Positions 43,871 through 55,500 are shown, counted from the stretch's first letter. The stretch: 64,000 nucleotides of DNA from Zopfochytrium polystomum (GCA_025765615.1 JAIVFJ010000226.1:36159-100158), one strand, 5' to 3'. Notes: a model not told the origin generated them from the sequence alone. Program-made: numbers and translations.

Positions 43871-44407
43871 TACCAGGCGTCCCTCACTTTGTCAGATCAG
43901 TCTCCTGCATCCCAAATTGTATTTGCATGACCATAAAAACAGTCAAAAACAAGAAAAGTCTTGCCTTAGAAGTTGAACAACTCTTGCCACTGCCACTTTT
44001 GATCATTTTAGTCCTGAAACAAGCTCTGTCTGGAGGCTCTGCTCAGGTTGTTTTTTTGTTCTTCTACGCACAGCAACAGTCTGGAGCAAAACAGCAATAT
44101 CAAACCAGATCAAAGCACTCCCCAGGCCAATTTAATGGATCAACTTGTCCCCATCAGTGCGAATGCAATTAAGCCCCTGGCATCATTTATTTGGTATGGT
44201 TTGACAAAGCAACCACTGCCCAGTGTTGCCCGGTGTAGTTACAAAAACAAGAGAAAAAAACCTGCTCAGTGTCACCTGCCTCTGTTTGGCACCACCCAAC
44301 AACCAGCCTTCCCTCAACACTCCAGACTGATTGTGGGTGTCTTCAAGGCTCCCACCGTCACAATTTCCACTGCGGGGAGATTACCTCATCCCCAACAGTG
44401 GCCATTT
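43871..44407. other. Possible SINE body or decayed repeat; no gene
   Basis: Sequence lacks the GC-rich character of its neighbours and contains no plausible exon. It lies directly downstream (minus sense) of a tRNA-like sequence, so it may be the body of a tRNA-derived SINE. Confidence 0.3.
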
Positions 44408-44479
44408 AGGCTGCACCCGGATTTGAACCAGGGTTCCCAGAATCAAAATATGATGTGATAATCCCTACACTATGCAGCA
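44408..44479 (-). tRNA. tRNA-like sequence (anticodon position reads TTG), possibly a SINE head
   Basis: Read on the minus strand it folds as a cloverleaf: acceptor arm TGCTGCA with TGCAGCC (first pair mismatched), T8 A9, D-arm GTGTAGGGATTATCAC, anticodon loop TTTTGAT, and a T-arm CCTGG-TTCAAAT-CCGGG with a perfect B-box. The anticodon stem has a mismatch and there is no T-run terminator directly after it. It is either a tRNA-Gln pseudogene or, more likely, the head of a tRNA-derived SINE. Confidence 0.45.
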
Positions 44480-45287
44480 ATGCCCTTCGCAAACTGTAAG
44501 GACCATGTTTGCAGACAAAACTTCGCATCAGATCCTCTTTCAAAGAAAAAAAAAAAAAAAAAAAGGAAAAGAAGAAAGAATCCTTTTCTTCTTCTTTTTG
44601 TTTTCTTCCACAACTCAATTTCATGCTCTTATGTTATCAGCCCACAGAGCTGAGTTCTGTTTGTTGCTGCCTCAATACAACACATTTTATAGTTTTACAT
44701 GAAAATATGGCCCCATCAGAAAGAGGAATCAATTTCGGTTTTTTCTCTAATTTTCATAATTTTGTTTCCACTATGTCCTAGAACAAGGTTTGCCAATTCT
44801 TAGTGCAATTAGAAACATCATCTTTGTGATAATGAAAGAGCTTTCTGGCTCCTTGGTTGCAAACCGGTCTATGCAGTCCTCACGAACCTTCGCTTTAGAA
44901 TCGCAGGGTTCTATTGATCCTCGAAATTTCACCTGGAGTACCAAAATCGAGTCATTGAACGCCATCACTGCTCGCACGCGGTATTACTGATCTCTGCAAC
45001 AGCCACACGAAGTTGATAAAAATTGGTGCTCAAGAAAACGTGCGACAAGGGGAGGGAAGGCCATAGAAATCGAACCGGGAAAAGAACGAAAAAAAAGTAA
45101 TAATGTGAGGATGGAGTGCATGCCTTTTTCGTAGTGGTTGAGAAAAGGCTGACAGGTTGAAGGGGAAGAAAGGAGATAGAACGGAATGAAGAGGGGATAC
45201 AACGAAATAGAGAATGCTCATTTTGTCCAGTTCCTCCAAGAAATCCCTTCATCGCCCGTCCCGCTTGCTCAAAATGGTCGATACAGT

Positions 45288-48200
45288 TCACTTTTTGCCA
45301 CGCTTCGCAGTTGTAGCTGCCTTCGCAGGTGCCGCAACCTTCGCAGGTGCCGCAACCTTCGCAGGGGCTGCCGCTTTCGGAGGAGAAGCAGCCTTTGGGA
45401 CGGAAGCCGAGCGGGACAGCTCCTTCGTTGCTCCCGGCGCTTTCCCCATGGTGCCGCCGGGCTTTGCCGGGGCGGACGACGAACGGGACAGCCCCTTTTT
45501 CGCGGTTGTTGCAGCTGTCTCGCCTCCCGCAGCGCCGGCGGCCTTCGGCGATTTTGCGTCGGCCCCTGCGCCCTTCAGCCTGCCGACGGCCACGGCCTTA
45601 TTTCCGGCGGCCTTGAGCGTGGCACGAGCTGCGACCGAACCTGCGTTTTCTTTGGTGGCCGGGGGGGACCTCCCAAGGGTCTTTTTTGCCGCCGCGGCCG
45701 GAGGCTGCACGACCCCGCCAACGCCCTTCTTAGACGTGTCCGGGGCGCTCGACTTAAGATTCGTCTTTGCGCCGGGCTTGAGCGAGTCTGGGGTTTTAAA
45801 CTGCAGGCTGGTCTTTGCGCCGGGCTTGAGCGAGTCTGGAGTTTTAAACTGCAGGTTGGTCTTTGCGCCGGGCTTGAGAGAGTCCGGCGTTTTGAACTGG
45901 GGTCCGCTCGGCGTCGGTCCGGCGCCCTTTACGCCCTGCTGAACCCGTTTATACCCAGCGTCGGCAGCCGCGGCGGCCGCGGCGCCGTTTTTCGCCGCGG
46001 CGCCCTTTGCGGGAGCCGCGATCCTGCTCGCGGCGCCTTGCCCCGCAGCCAAGTCCTTCTTCGCGGCGCCAGAGGCGACCGCCAAGTTGCCCTTCGCGCT
46101 GCCTTGCGCGACGGCCAAGTTCTTCTTCGCCCCGGCGTCGGCCCGGCCGCCGTCGACCTTCTTGGCCACAATGTTGCCCTGGATGGTTTTGACGACGTTG
46201 CCGGTCTTGCCGGCGTACTTGCCCGCCGCCTGCAGCTTCTTGCCGTTCTTGGACAGCTTGGGGTCGCCCTTGATCGTGTTTGCGGCACCGTTGATCGCGG
46301 ACTGGACTGTGTCCATCACCATCGCGCCGGTCATGGCTGGGGGGGTGAAGAGGAAGGTGTGATTTGTTAAAATGAGAGGGGAGCATAAAGTAGGAAGGAA
46401 GTAGAAAATTCAGGTCAACGAGTTCGCGGCGACCCGACCTCCCTGCCAGAGCACTTACGCGTAGCACCGATGCGTTTCACAGCTCCGCTCGCCGCCATTC
46501 CCGCATAGCCCGCAACGCCGTTCTGTACCGCCGCTAGGTGTTTAAGGTTAATTTTTTTTTTTTCGTATGTTGGTATTGTCAGACAATAGCGCGAAGCACA
46601 GGAAGTTAGGCCGAAACCGCGAAGTCTTTTCCTCCCCCCCTCCCATACGGAACTAAGAACGCAAAGCGCGTATGAATTAAAATTGGTTGCGCGCCCGGCC
46701 TACCTGCCATGCCTTTGCCGTCAGCCAGCGTGTTGCCAGCGGCATGCACTCCATAGTGGATGGCGCCTATATTTTTTGTTTTTTTCCCCCCGTGTGTGCA
46801 GTTTGGTTTGGTCAGACAAAGAAGCACAAAGCCACCATAGAGGCAATAGCACAAATGAGGCAAAGAGGAATCGAACTCACGTCCGCCCGGGACCCACGAC
46901 GCGACCTGCTGAGTGGCGACCGCAGCCCCGTTTTTTAGCATCTCTGGTTATTAAATGACAATGTGTCAGCGATTTCCGAAACACAAACATACGCCCCGCT
47001 CAGCCAATCACTACTCAACTCTTTGGGCTCTCGCCCTTCAGGGCGCTGCTGACGACGCCGTGCGCGGCGCCCATCGCGGCAGCGGTGCAAAGTCCGGCGG
47101 CACAGCCAGCTAATAGTTTTTTTTTAGGTGGATGGGGGAAGAGGGAGGATTATTTTTACGTGATTTTCCCGACGGCTTCTTTCGCCACTTACCGATGGGT
47201 CCAGCGGCGGCGGTGACAGCACCGGCGACGGCGACGGGGACCGCCTTGTTCGCGATGGCGTAGCCGGTCTTGACGCCCTGCGTACAATGATAAAAAAAAT
47301 GGGTTTTCGGTGAAATGTTGTTTGTAGGGAAAGGGAGGAGGTGGGCGCGCACCAGTTTCCCGATGGTTTTCGCGACAGAGCCGGCCTTTTGCATTTTTGA
47401 CTTTGGCTCTTCGGCGGGTGCGTTGCCGTTCTTTTGGCATCTTCCATCTTGGCTTTTGAACCTTTTCTGAAAAGGTTTGAGGGGATAGACAGTGGGGGGT
47501 GGGAGGAGAGGCGCATCAGGAAATAAAAAAAGGGGGGCTCATGGGCTGGTTAGGGTGTGTACCGACCCAGCGGATTCGCGGCGGCCTGCTTGACCCAGTC
47601 AGCATCAGCGGCGTTTGCGGCGGTGTTTGCGGCGGCTTTGTTTGTTGGGTTTGTTCGGGGGAGGGGAAAAAGAGTTTTTGTGAGACGAACAGGCTAAAAA
47701 GAAACAGGCGAGCGAGCGGCCAGAAAAGGCGGAAAGTGAGACACTCAACTCTTAAGCGACTTGCCCTGGCGAAGGTCCCAGGCGGCGGAAAACATGGGGA
47801 CACGCGCGTGGTCTTTGCGTCGATGTGAGAGTGCGTGTGAATTTCAAGCGTTAGGGTGTCGATCGTGGTCACTCAACTGCCCGAATCCAGCTGCAGCGCC
47901 GTGCCCTGCATCGCGCCGGCCAAGGTTTGCTTGGCAATGTCTGACAAAAAGGCGTATGTCAGGAACAGAACAAATAGAAAAGAAAGGAAGGAACTTCGCT
48001 CCCTTTATACCCTTTGCGCTCTTCTTCTGCACCACGGCCTTGACACAGTCGATGCATGCGCTTGCAGTTGCACCAATGGCGATCGCGGCTGCTTTTCCGG
48101 CTGGTGTGTAACAAAAGGTGGGGTATGGTTACCTTTGGGAAGAGCAAGTTTTTTTCTCTCATCCTGAGGCTCGCGTACAGTTTCTACTCCCACTAACCAG

Positions 48201-48894
48201 TCTTGCCGGCAACTGCTCTTATTGCTGCACCGGCGGTCGACGCGCCAAAGGCGACTGCGGCATCGGTGCCGTCGAGCTGCGCCATGTACGCAGTCTGGTT
48301 TGGAGTTGAAGCGGTGAGTTAGACGAACAAGAAGTTGAGTAAGAAAGGATTTCCTCGCGACGGGAGTGATTTTCCAGCACCTACGAACATTCTCACTAAC
48401 TCACTCACTCACAGAGTCTTCATACGCACGTTCTCAAACCTAACCGCAAACGTAAACCCAATCACACACGCACACACCTCCTTCAATCCAGCCTTTGCCG
48501 CATTGAAGCGCGAGTTGCCGAGCTTTCCGGTCTCGAAGCGGTCACCGGCGGTCTGAACGGGCTCGTTTGGCTGCCCGGTCTCTTTGTCGATCTTGACGCG
48601 GGCGCGGCGGACCAGATGCGAGGTAAGGCGGTTTTCGGGCGGTGTCGAGACGAAGAGCGGCGAGGCAATGGTGACGACGGTGCTTCCGCTGCTGCGTCTG
48701 GCGATGCTGATCGGGTCGCGTCGACGGAGGCCTGTGTCGCGGCGAGGGATGGGCGTCGCGAGGATGTGTTTGTTTGGGAGGAGAATGAGGAGGTGGAAGA
48801 GGAGGAGGAGGATGGGGAGAAGAAGAACGTGGCTACGGTGGTGGTGTTGGTGGTGCGGCGTTGACGCCGGGCGGGTTGCGGTTGGCGACCCCAT
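45288..48894 (-). CDS. Secreted Ala/Lys-rich 13-exon protein, right-arm copy (frame damaged)
   Basis: Same gene structure as the left-arm copy, on the minus strand from ATG 48,894 to the stop at 45,288. The first exon is intact and slightly longer near the N terminus (HHQHHH insertion), with the same signal peptide. The exon corresponding to left 25,229-25,344 has two one-base deletions in A runs (near 47,433 and 47,455), so it is 114 instead of 116 nt and the frame is lost through the following exon. The last exon (from about 46,336) is open with the three 16-residue repeats and the Lys/Ala tail, plus one extra AAPAKV unit. Either this copy is becoming a pseudogene or the A-run deletions are sequence errors. 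Confidence 0.6.
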
Positions 48895-48989
48895 GGTATG
48901 GGAAGACGGGAATGGGAGCCTGAGCGATCAAGAGAGTTCGTGTGTGTGGGAAAAAAATGTTGTTCCGAGGCAGGGAGGGCTGTGCAGCC

Positions 48990-49005
48990 GCCATATATAC
49001 TAGCA
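48990..49005 (-). promoter_or_regulatory. TATA box of the right-arm 13-exon gene
   Basis: TAGTATATATGG on the minus strand, about 100 nt upstream of the ATG at 48,894, conserved with the left arm. A (CA)n(CT)n tract lies just upstream in both copies. Confidence 0.45.
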
Positions 49006-49030
49006 GAGGAGACAGAGACAGAGACAGAGA

Positions 49031-49061
<31 letters not shown>

Positions 49062-49215
49062 TGTGTGTGTGTGTGTGTGTGGAGGATTCGAAGTGTGCGG
49101 ACAGGCGGGAACCGCGGCTGAGTACATTTCCCAACCGCGGACACAGTTCGCATGCGAGTCAACCTGATTTCCTGAATTAAGCCTTTGTGTCTTTTGTCTC
49201 ACACACACACACACA

Positions 49216-49264
<49 letters not shown>

Positions 49265-50600
49265 CGTCTCGGTCTGGCGCTATCGCTTCCAATCCTTTTG
49301 CTGCTCAGCCTCAGAGTCTGTGTTTTTGTGTCTGGCCAATCCAGGCGGAACCGTCAAGAGGAGTGTCCGCAAAGAAAGCACTCTATCTGTCTCTCTCCCT
49401 CCCTCTTTCTCTCTCCTCTCTGCTCTGCCACTCCGACCTGTGACCTATTTGAATTAATACTGGAAGAATTGCGGACTTGGAGGCAGAAGGAGCGGGAGGG
49501 AGACAGAGCGAAAGACAGAAAAGGCCAAAGGGCGAAGCAAGCAAGCGGGACACTCCAAACAGATGCCGAAAGGGAAGAATGCGGATCGCAAGTTTTTCCT
49601 TCTTTGTTTGCAGACCGCTAGCAAGCAGGCTTACCTCGACTGGCGGCCCCCCGCCTTCCTCGTTTCGCGGGTTGATATCCCACGCGACCGCGTCCTCTCC
49701 CCCCTGACCCACGTTTCATTAAAACCAATCAATCCACTGTGCTTCCTTTGACTCGCTCACCTCACTCATGCACTTAGACCAACATCAAATCAACCATCAT
49801 ATGCTCCACCCATTACACCCCCAGGCGATCCCCGTACGAAACGCAGAGAGGGACGTTTGTTGGACAGGACCGCGGTCCGCCCGCAACGCTTTCCACCTCA
49901 TTCCGATAAGCTCCGCCCGTTGTTCAGACCTTCTCTGCTCCTTTCGGCAAGAGCGACTATGATTGACTCAAAAGAAAAGAGAAAGAGCCACCCTCGACTT
50001 CTTTTATCAAAACAAATGTCAGATATTCGAATATCTGACTTTGTCTAAAAGATATACCATTCCTGTAATCGGGAGGTAAATGGGTCTCTCGCACTTCTCT
50101 TCAATCTCTGCGTCTCTCGGCTGTGCTGAAGCCACGAATCAGATAAAACGGCAGAAATGACGATAAGGTGAACTGCGGATGAAGAAAAAGAAAGACGAAT
50201 GATTTTTTCCGACGGATTTCGGACTCTCGGCGTTTGGGTTGAGGAAAAAAAAAAAATTTTTTTTTTCGGGTCTCACAGCGTTTGTCTCTCGGCCAAGTCC
50301 TGGCTTACTCTCCGCAGGAGAGTATGAGTACAGAGGGTAATCACCCCTTTCCTCCCATCGCATCTTGACCCCGATTCCCCAAGCTGAAACAGGCACCTAT
50401 TAGCGGTTGTCTACTCAATTACAGCGATGGCGAACTAAATGCCTGGTTCAAAGAACGCGCCGGTAACGGTACGTTGCTTCGTTTGAATTTGTCTGTGTAG
50501 AAGGGGTATGTATGCATTTGAGTATGTGTGCAAGGCGCCCCCGTGAGGGTCCCCCTTTTTGACTGCAAACTCTGTCAGTTGTCAGTCGCACAGCTCCGAG

Positions 50601-50861
50601 ATGTCGTGGCGACTGTACAACCTCTACAAAAACGTAAGCCTTGCTTAACTTCATTCAAACTTGTATTTGCTCACTCGCAACGCTGTATCCCCAACAACTA
50701 CCAACTAGCCTACCCCACCTCGTCCCCCGCTGGCACCCCCCGTCCGCCTGGAAAAACCCCCCGCGCAGCCAAAGGATCTACGAAAGCAAATCCGCAAGGT
50801 TCGCTTTTCGGACAAAAACGCAGTCCACACGCTCAAGATGAAGCGGGAGGAGCTCGAGTGA
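50601..50861 (+). CDS. Two-exon RVxF-motif mini-protein, right-arm copy
   Basis: Exon 50601-50633 encodes MSWRLYNLYKN. A GTAAGC...AACTAG intron leads in phase 0 to exon 50709-50861, which encodes a Pro-rich part (PTPPRPPLAPPVRLEKPP) and RKQIRKVRFSDKNAVHTLK, ending MKREELE: 61 residues. KVRF followed by S/D fits the RVxF motif that docks regulators onto protein phosphatase 1. There is no signal peptide. This copy is intact, whereas the left-arm one stops early. It sits at the very outer end of the arm, and the homology between arms ends about 20 nt after its stop codon. Confidence 0.55.
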
Positions 50862-50928
50862 CCAGGTGAGAACACCCTCTTAGTACATCCCGGCCATTCA
50901 AAGCTACGGGACATCAGTCCTTGACCGC

Positions 50929-51575
50929 TTGTCCCATCGTCCATCCCTCCGGCGCGTTCGGTCCTCGCTGGGCTGGATCAACCCACGGATCGCCGTGAAC
51001 TGGATCCTGGTCGTCCCCGTTACCATTCTCCTTTCTCCAGACTCGCGCACCCCGGTGCACGAACCATCGTCCATTTCAACACCAGCGTCCAATAGCAGAA
51101 GTCCTGCCAGTCGGCCGACGTCCGCGCGGATCACCTGTACTCGACGATCTCGCAAGGGAAGACTTGATTGTTACGCAGGCTCCCTCACTTTCTGCGATTA
51201 CGCGTACGCCGGCCCAACCTCAGGCAACAGCGCCCTCCGTTGTAGCCTTGACGAACCGAAGATCCTCGATTCGTACATCGGGATGGCCATTTTCAGCATC
51301 TCGTTTCCCCTCTGGGCTCTATTTTCGTGGCTCCTCCGGGCCAAGCTAAGGAGCTTCGTCATCTGGAACATGCTGCTGATTCAAGTCCTAGCGGTCGATC
51401 TCCTCGTCGTGGTGCGCGACTTTGTCCGTCAGTGGCCATGGAGCTGCTCTGGTGCCCGTCCGCTACCTTCGTGGACTGCGTTCCGTTGAAATTCGGCTCT
51501 CTCCGTCCGTTCTCTTTGTGGCAGACGGTCATCTGGGCGACCTACTTTGGATTCAATTCGATCGAAAATACCTAG
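50929..51575 (+). pseudogene. Multi-copy membrane-protein family, copy 4 (C-terminal part)
   Basis: Plus-strand pieces: AVNWILVVPVTILLS, then in another frame TIVHFNTSVQ and ADVRADHLYSTISQGKT, then DEPKILDSYIGMAIFSISFP, LWALFSWLL, LLIQVLAVDLLVVVRDFVRQ, and finally LWQTVIWATYFGFNSIENT and stop. It is the least interrupted version of the C-terminal half, yet the frame still changes twice. It is closely similar to the minus-strand copy at 9.1-9.8 kb and starts about 50 bp outside the right arm. Confidence 0.55.
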
Positions 51576-51659
51576 ACATGCGGGCCCTACTTAGTGAAAG
51601 TGGGGCCAGAATCAAGTCCACTATCAAGCCCACTATCAAGTCCATTAATGAGTCCATTT

Positions 51660-51760
51660 TGTGTCTCCTTAATTGTTTTTTTTTGTCAATTTTATTGTTT
51701 TTGTTATGGTTTTCATTCACTATTGAGTCCACACATATGGACTCAATATGGACTCAATAT
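51660..51760. repeat. T-rich motif block and short ATATGGACTCA repeats
   Basis: TTTTTTTTGTCAATTTTATTG...GTTATGGTTTTCA resembles the spacer motif of the arrays at 54.9-55.5 and 59.4-59.9 kb. It is followed by four ATATGGACT-type units. Confidence 0.5.
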
Positions 51761-51779
51761 GGACTTAATATGGCCTCAG

Positions 51780-52221
51780 GGATCCCAGATCCGCGGCGGC
51801 AGTCATGGCAGGAATGGCTGCTGCGCCGTTTAACGTGCTGCCCTCCAACGAGGCATATCCAGGTTCAAGGCTCCACCTTTTTTGTAATTTTTGGATTTGC
51901 TCTCTCTAAAACGCTACTCGCAACCCCACCCCCTCTCAAAAAAAAAAAAAAAAAAAAAAAACCAGTGGCTCCTGCTCCTGCCAAGTACCTGCTGCATCCA
52001 ACCCACTCGTTGTCGAGCCTGACAAGGACGATAAAGACGCCAACGCCCCTGTCTGGATCACCGCGGAATCCACCACCACCCACACCACCAGCAGCAGCAG
52101 CGGTACGCGCCTGCACACGCAGACGTTGTGGCTCTGCACTCCCTCCCGTTGGGTTGAACTGCTTCTTGCAGCAGCAGCGGAATGAAAGTGGAAGAGAGAG
52201 ACAGAGAGGGAGAGAGAGAGG

Positions 52222-52315
<94 letters not shown>

Positions 52316-52900
52316 CAGGTTCGCCGGGGCCTTGACCTCGGCGATGTGGAGGGCGATGGGGAGGGCGAGGAGGGCGATTGTAGCGGCGACAAATGAGTGT
52401 ATGCATGCGTGCTGAGGGAGCAGCAAACGAAGGCCAGGCCTGGAGACTTCCCCTTGATCTGACGGCTGTGTGTTAAATACTTCTGCTGCTGTTGCTTCTG
52501 TTGCAGCGGCTGGCATGGCGGTGGCATTGGTGTCGGCGGGACCGGAGATGCTGTGGGACGCAAAACATTGGACAGCACTGTACTTGTTTTCTCTTTTTTC
52601 TTTCTTTTCATTTGTTGTCTTTTTGTGTCTCTCTCTCTCTCTCTGCTGGCAGCCACAAAGGCGGCGGCCCTTGTTGTAAAGTTCCCACGGCCCCTTGCTC
52701 CCCACAATGTATAATCCACCGTCGCTGGCCACCACCTGACAGATCTGAACGCATACGCCAGGTTTGCATACAGCCGTTTGTCAGCGTCGTGGTCGCTGCA
52801 AGTTCATCGCCCGCCCCATGGTCTGAAAGTCGGCGAGGAGGATTTTGGTGTCACTGCAGCGGCGCCCAAGGACAGGCGGCAGGCGGTCAAAGTAAGGGCT
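51780..52900 (+). other. Exon-like patches of an unidentified gene
   Basis: Three plus-strand patches look coding and end at GT sites: AAVMAGMAAAPFNVLPSNEA (about 51,795-51,872, then GTTCAAG), ASNPLVVEPDKDDKDANAPV (about 51,990-52,100, then GTACGCG) and LTDLNAYARFAYSRLSASW with PPHGLKVGEEDFGVTAAAP (about 52,735-52,895, then GTAAGGG). They could be exons of one secreted protein gene, but joins, start and end are not resolved and no family is recognised. A long (GA)n tract separates them. Confidence 0.25.
52190..52313. repeat. Long (GA)n tract
   Basis: About 120 bp of nearly uninterrupted GA dinucleotides with a few GG and GAG interruptions. Confidence 0.95.
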
Positions 52901-54950
52901 TAGGGCTGCGAGGATCGTGGTGAGGCGTTCTGGGCAGTCTGCAAATGGATAGTGAGGGCGGAGAGGTTTTTGAGTTAATCAAGGGGGCGTCTGCGGCAAG
53001 GCAGACAAGAATCGTGCATTGGTCCTCTCTCTTCTCTCTCTCTCATGTGCGATTGCAATTTCTGTGAATGATGGAGATAGAGAGAGAGAGAGACAGACAA
53101 ACAACTGAGCTACTGAGCTGTCTGTCTGCCTGTTTGGCTGGAAACCAAACAGCGGGTGCGGACTGCCGCAAAAGCTCCAATCATTCTGGAAGATATGAAG
53201 GTAGGTTCCTTCTTCTCCCCTCAACCCCCCCCCAAGCAGGTCAAGTTAGGGTGGTGGCGGCAGCAGCCTCTACACGCTCAGCGAGGCAAGGAAGTCGAAG
53301 AAGACGGTAGCATCCCAGTTTTGCCAACAGACGAGGGCGTCCCGAGGGCACAACCCTCAAAATGTCTGCAGCAGACAGCGCCTCCAGCAGCCGCACACGT
53401 AACAGCTTGGGCAGCGTCAACGGCAGCGACCGATGGGTTAAAACCAGGCGCTCTGATCAGAAAGAGTCTTTGTTGACGTTGTTACTGGTCTTGCGGCAGC
53501 CACCACGTTGTCATTGAGTGGGAGTCAGAGTCGGACAGCCACAACGCAACAGCAGCCACAATGCAACAGCAGCAGGCACAGCGCCAAGATCACTTGGATC
53601 ACTGTCGTTGCTGGATCTGATGGCCTTGCATGGGGGACGATGTCAGGGGCGTCGAGCTCCCAGGTGGCTTCTGACTCTGCTTGTCTACCAGGCTGTCGTC
53701 ATTGTTGTCCAGAAGCAGTAGTGAAGGGTCCTTGCCTCATTTACGCAGCAACCTCCACGTGGGAAAGGCTGGGGGTCTTGCAAGATGTGGGCAACAACGA
53801 CGACAACAGAAGACGAGCCCTATCTTGATCAGACTCTTCCTCACTGGGACCACCGCCATGATGGCAGCAGCAGAAGGCAGTGGCGAAGGCCACGACACCA
53901 AACAAAAAGCGACGTGGACAGGCAGGATTTGGTGGCATCGTCAGTCCACAGTCGGCGTTATTGGTGCCCGAGCTGCCTGGGGGTTGGCATGGACACTGCT
54001 ACCATTTGGGGCGATGCGGAGCCAGAGTTTCACGCTTGAGCGGTGGGAGCTGGGTGGGTGGCAGCTGCTTTGTTGGCGGGGAGAGTCTGTTCATTTGAGG
54101 TGTGTTGGGGGCCGGCAGACGTGCGGTTACTTGTGCGGCCAGGGCACAGCATGGTGTCTCAGCTGAGCGTGGAGACATTTCTGGACTTGATGGGCTCGTC
54201 AGTTGCCGAGTCTGCGGCTTTGGGAAAGACTGGCAGCGACAGGGGTAGATGGGGTTCGTTTTTTAAATCCTAACCCGTGGAGGTGCCCTACAGCAGGCAA
54301 AGAGCAGTAGCAGCAGCGTATTTGGCGAGCTTGCTGGACAGCTGGACTGCAGGCATGACAAACTTGTGCCAGGGAACAGGAACACGAACAGCTTCGGCGG
54401 AATAGAACTTCTGGGTTGCGGCTGGCAAGCATCAGTGACAAGGGTGGTGACAACGGCGGTGGTGTAGCGGTGCTGCTGGAGTCTGTGAAGTCGCTGTTGC
54501 AGCTGCTGTACCTGATTTACAGAAGTACGGGAGCCGCAAAGGGTTGGTGGAGGCACGGTATGGTGTTGCAGCTGATTTCTATGTATTTGGGCATACAATT
54601 AGAAAAACACTGGACATGGGTGACTGAGATTTTATCATTTCTTCTCTATTTCATTTTCCTCTTGTTTTTTTCCATCCACCTTCTTGTCCATCTAACACCT
54701 TTCTTTCTCCCCTAGCAACAACATCATTGTATCTACTGGGGCCGCTTTCAGCACTTTCACAATTCTGCTCCCTGAGACAGTCTGTGTGGCATGGTGGCTG
54801 CTGTGGTTTTGGGTTCCTCACATTGCAGTTGAGCATGTGACTGCAAGAGCTGTGCTGTGTTCAGAGGCGGAGCTGGACCCAGCTGGTGCACCATCTTAAT
54901 GACTTTCTCATTCTCTTGTCTTGCTACTCACTCCTAGACATATCCATCCG
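52900..54950. other. No confident gene
   Basis: Rich in CAG/CAA-type triplets (around 53,380-53,590) and in short purine tracts. Possible splice-like sites occur but I could not assemble a frame with conserved character. It may hold decayed exons of the preceding region. Confidence 0.25.
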
Positions 54951-54955
54951 GCCCG

Positions 54956-55500
54956 CGATCAGTGCCAACGCAGCCGATCAGTGCTAACGAAGCCCGACCG
55001 CGTCCCACAGAGGGTGGGGTCATCAGCGTTCCCACAGAAGCCCTTGCATCAGCGTTCCCACAGAGCCTGTCAATTATGGCAATTGATTTTTTTTGTCAAT
55101 TTTTTCATTTTGTTATGGATTTGCATAAGGGCAAAAAAAAACTATGTCCTCACTGCGTCCCACAGAGTGCGCTCCAACAGCGTCCCACAGAGCGCCTCTC
55201 ATCAGCGTTCCCACAGAGAAAAACGAAGCTGCGTCCCACAGAGCAGGCCCCCCCAACAGCGTTCCCACAGACAGCGTCCGTCAATAATTTTTTTTGTCAA
55301 TTTTTTGATTTTGTTATGGTTTTACGTGAGGGCAAAAAAAACTATGTCCTCACTGCGTCCCACAGAGAGAGCACTCACAGCGTCCCCACAGAGTCCCAGT
55401 CCCCACTGCGTCCCACAGAGAGCGCCTCCACAGCGTCCCCACAGAGCCCCCACAAGCAATTGATTTTTTTTTCTCAATTTATTTCATCACATTCCCCACA
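54956..55500. repeat. Degenerate CCCACAGAG array, copy 1
   Basis: At least a dozen units of GCGT(T)CCCACAGAG spaced irregularly by 15-40 nt, interleaved with blocks of TTTTTTGTCAATTTTTT, TTTTGTTATGG and GGGCAAAAAAA then CTATGTCCTCACTGC. The larger block of about 200 bp repeats about twice. Confidence 0.8.

Larger units (their letters stand above)
44875..50880 (-). repeat. Right arm of the large inverted duplication
   Basis: About 6,006 bp, the reverse complement of 21,836-27,816, with matching ends AGTCCTCACG (inner) and GTGAGAACACCCTCT (outer). It carries the same two genes, promoters and microsatellites. Confidence 0.95.

Noticed and set aside
45186..46370. Arg/Leu/Gly-rich plus-strand frame of about 390 codons, with a twin at 26,251-27,498
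   Set aside because: Antisense of the last exon of the 13-exon gene in each arm; no independent support.
46855..46930. GAATCGAACTC resembles a reversed tRNA B-box
   Set aside because: It spans an exon-intron border of the right-arm gene and no cloverleaf can be drawn around it.
52730..52900. DLNAYARFAYS resembled the N-terminal region of class 3 lipases
   Set aside because: No GxSxG nucleophile elbow or other lipase motif could be found in the following exon-like patches.
54956..55500. Regularly recurring CCCACAGAG units suggested a CRISPR-like array
   Set aside because: Unit spacing is irregular, repeats are degenerate, no cas genes occur and the DNA is eukaryotic.
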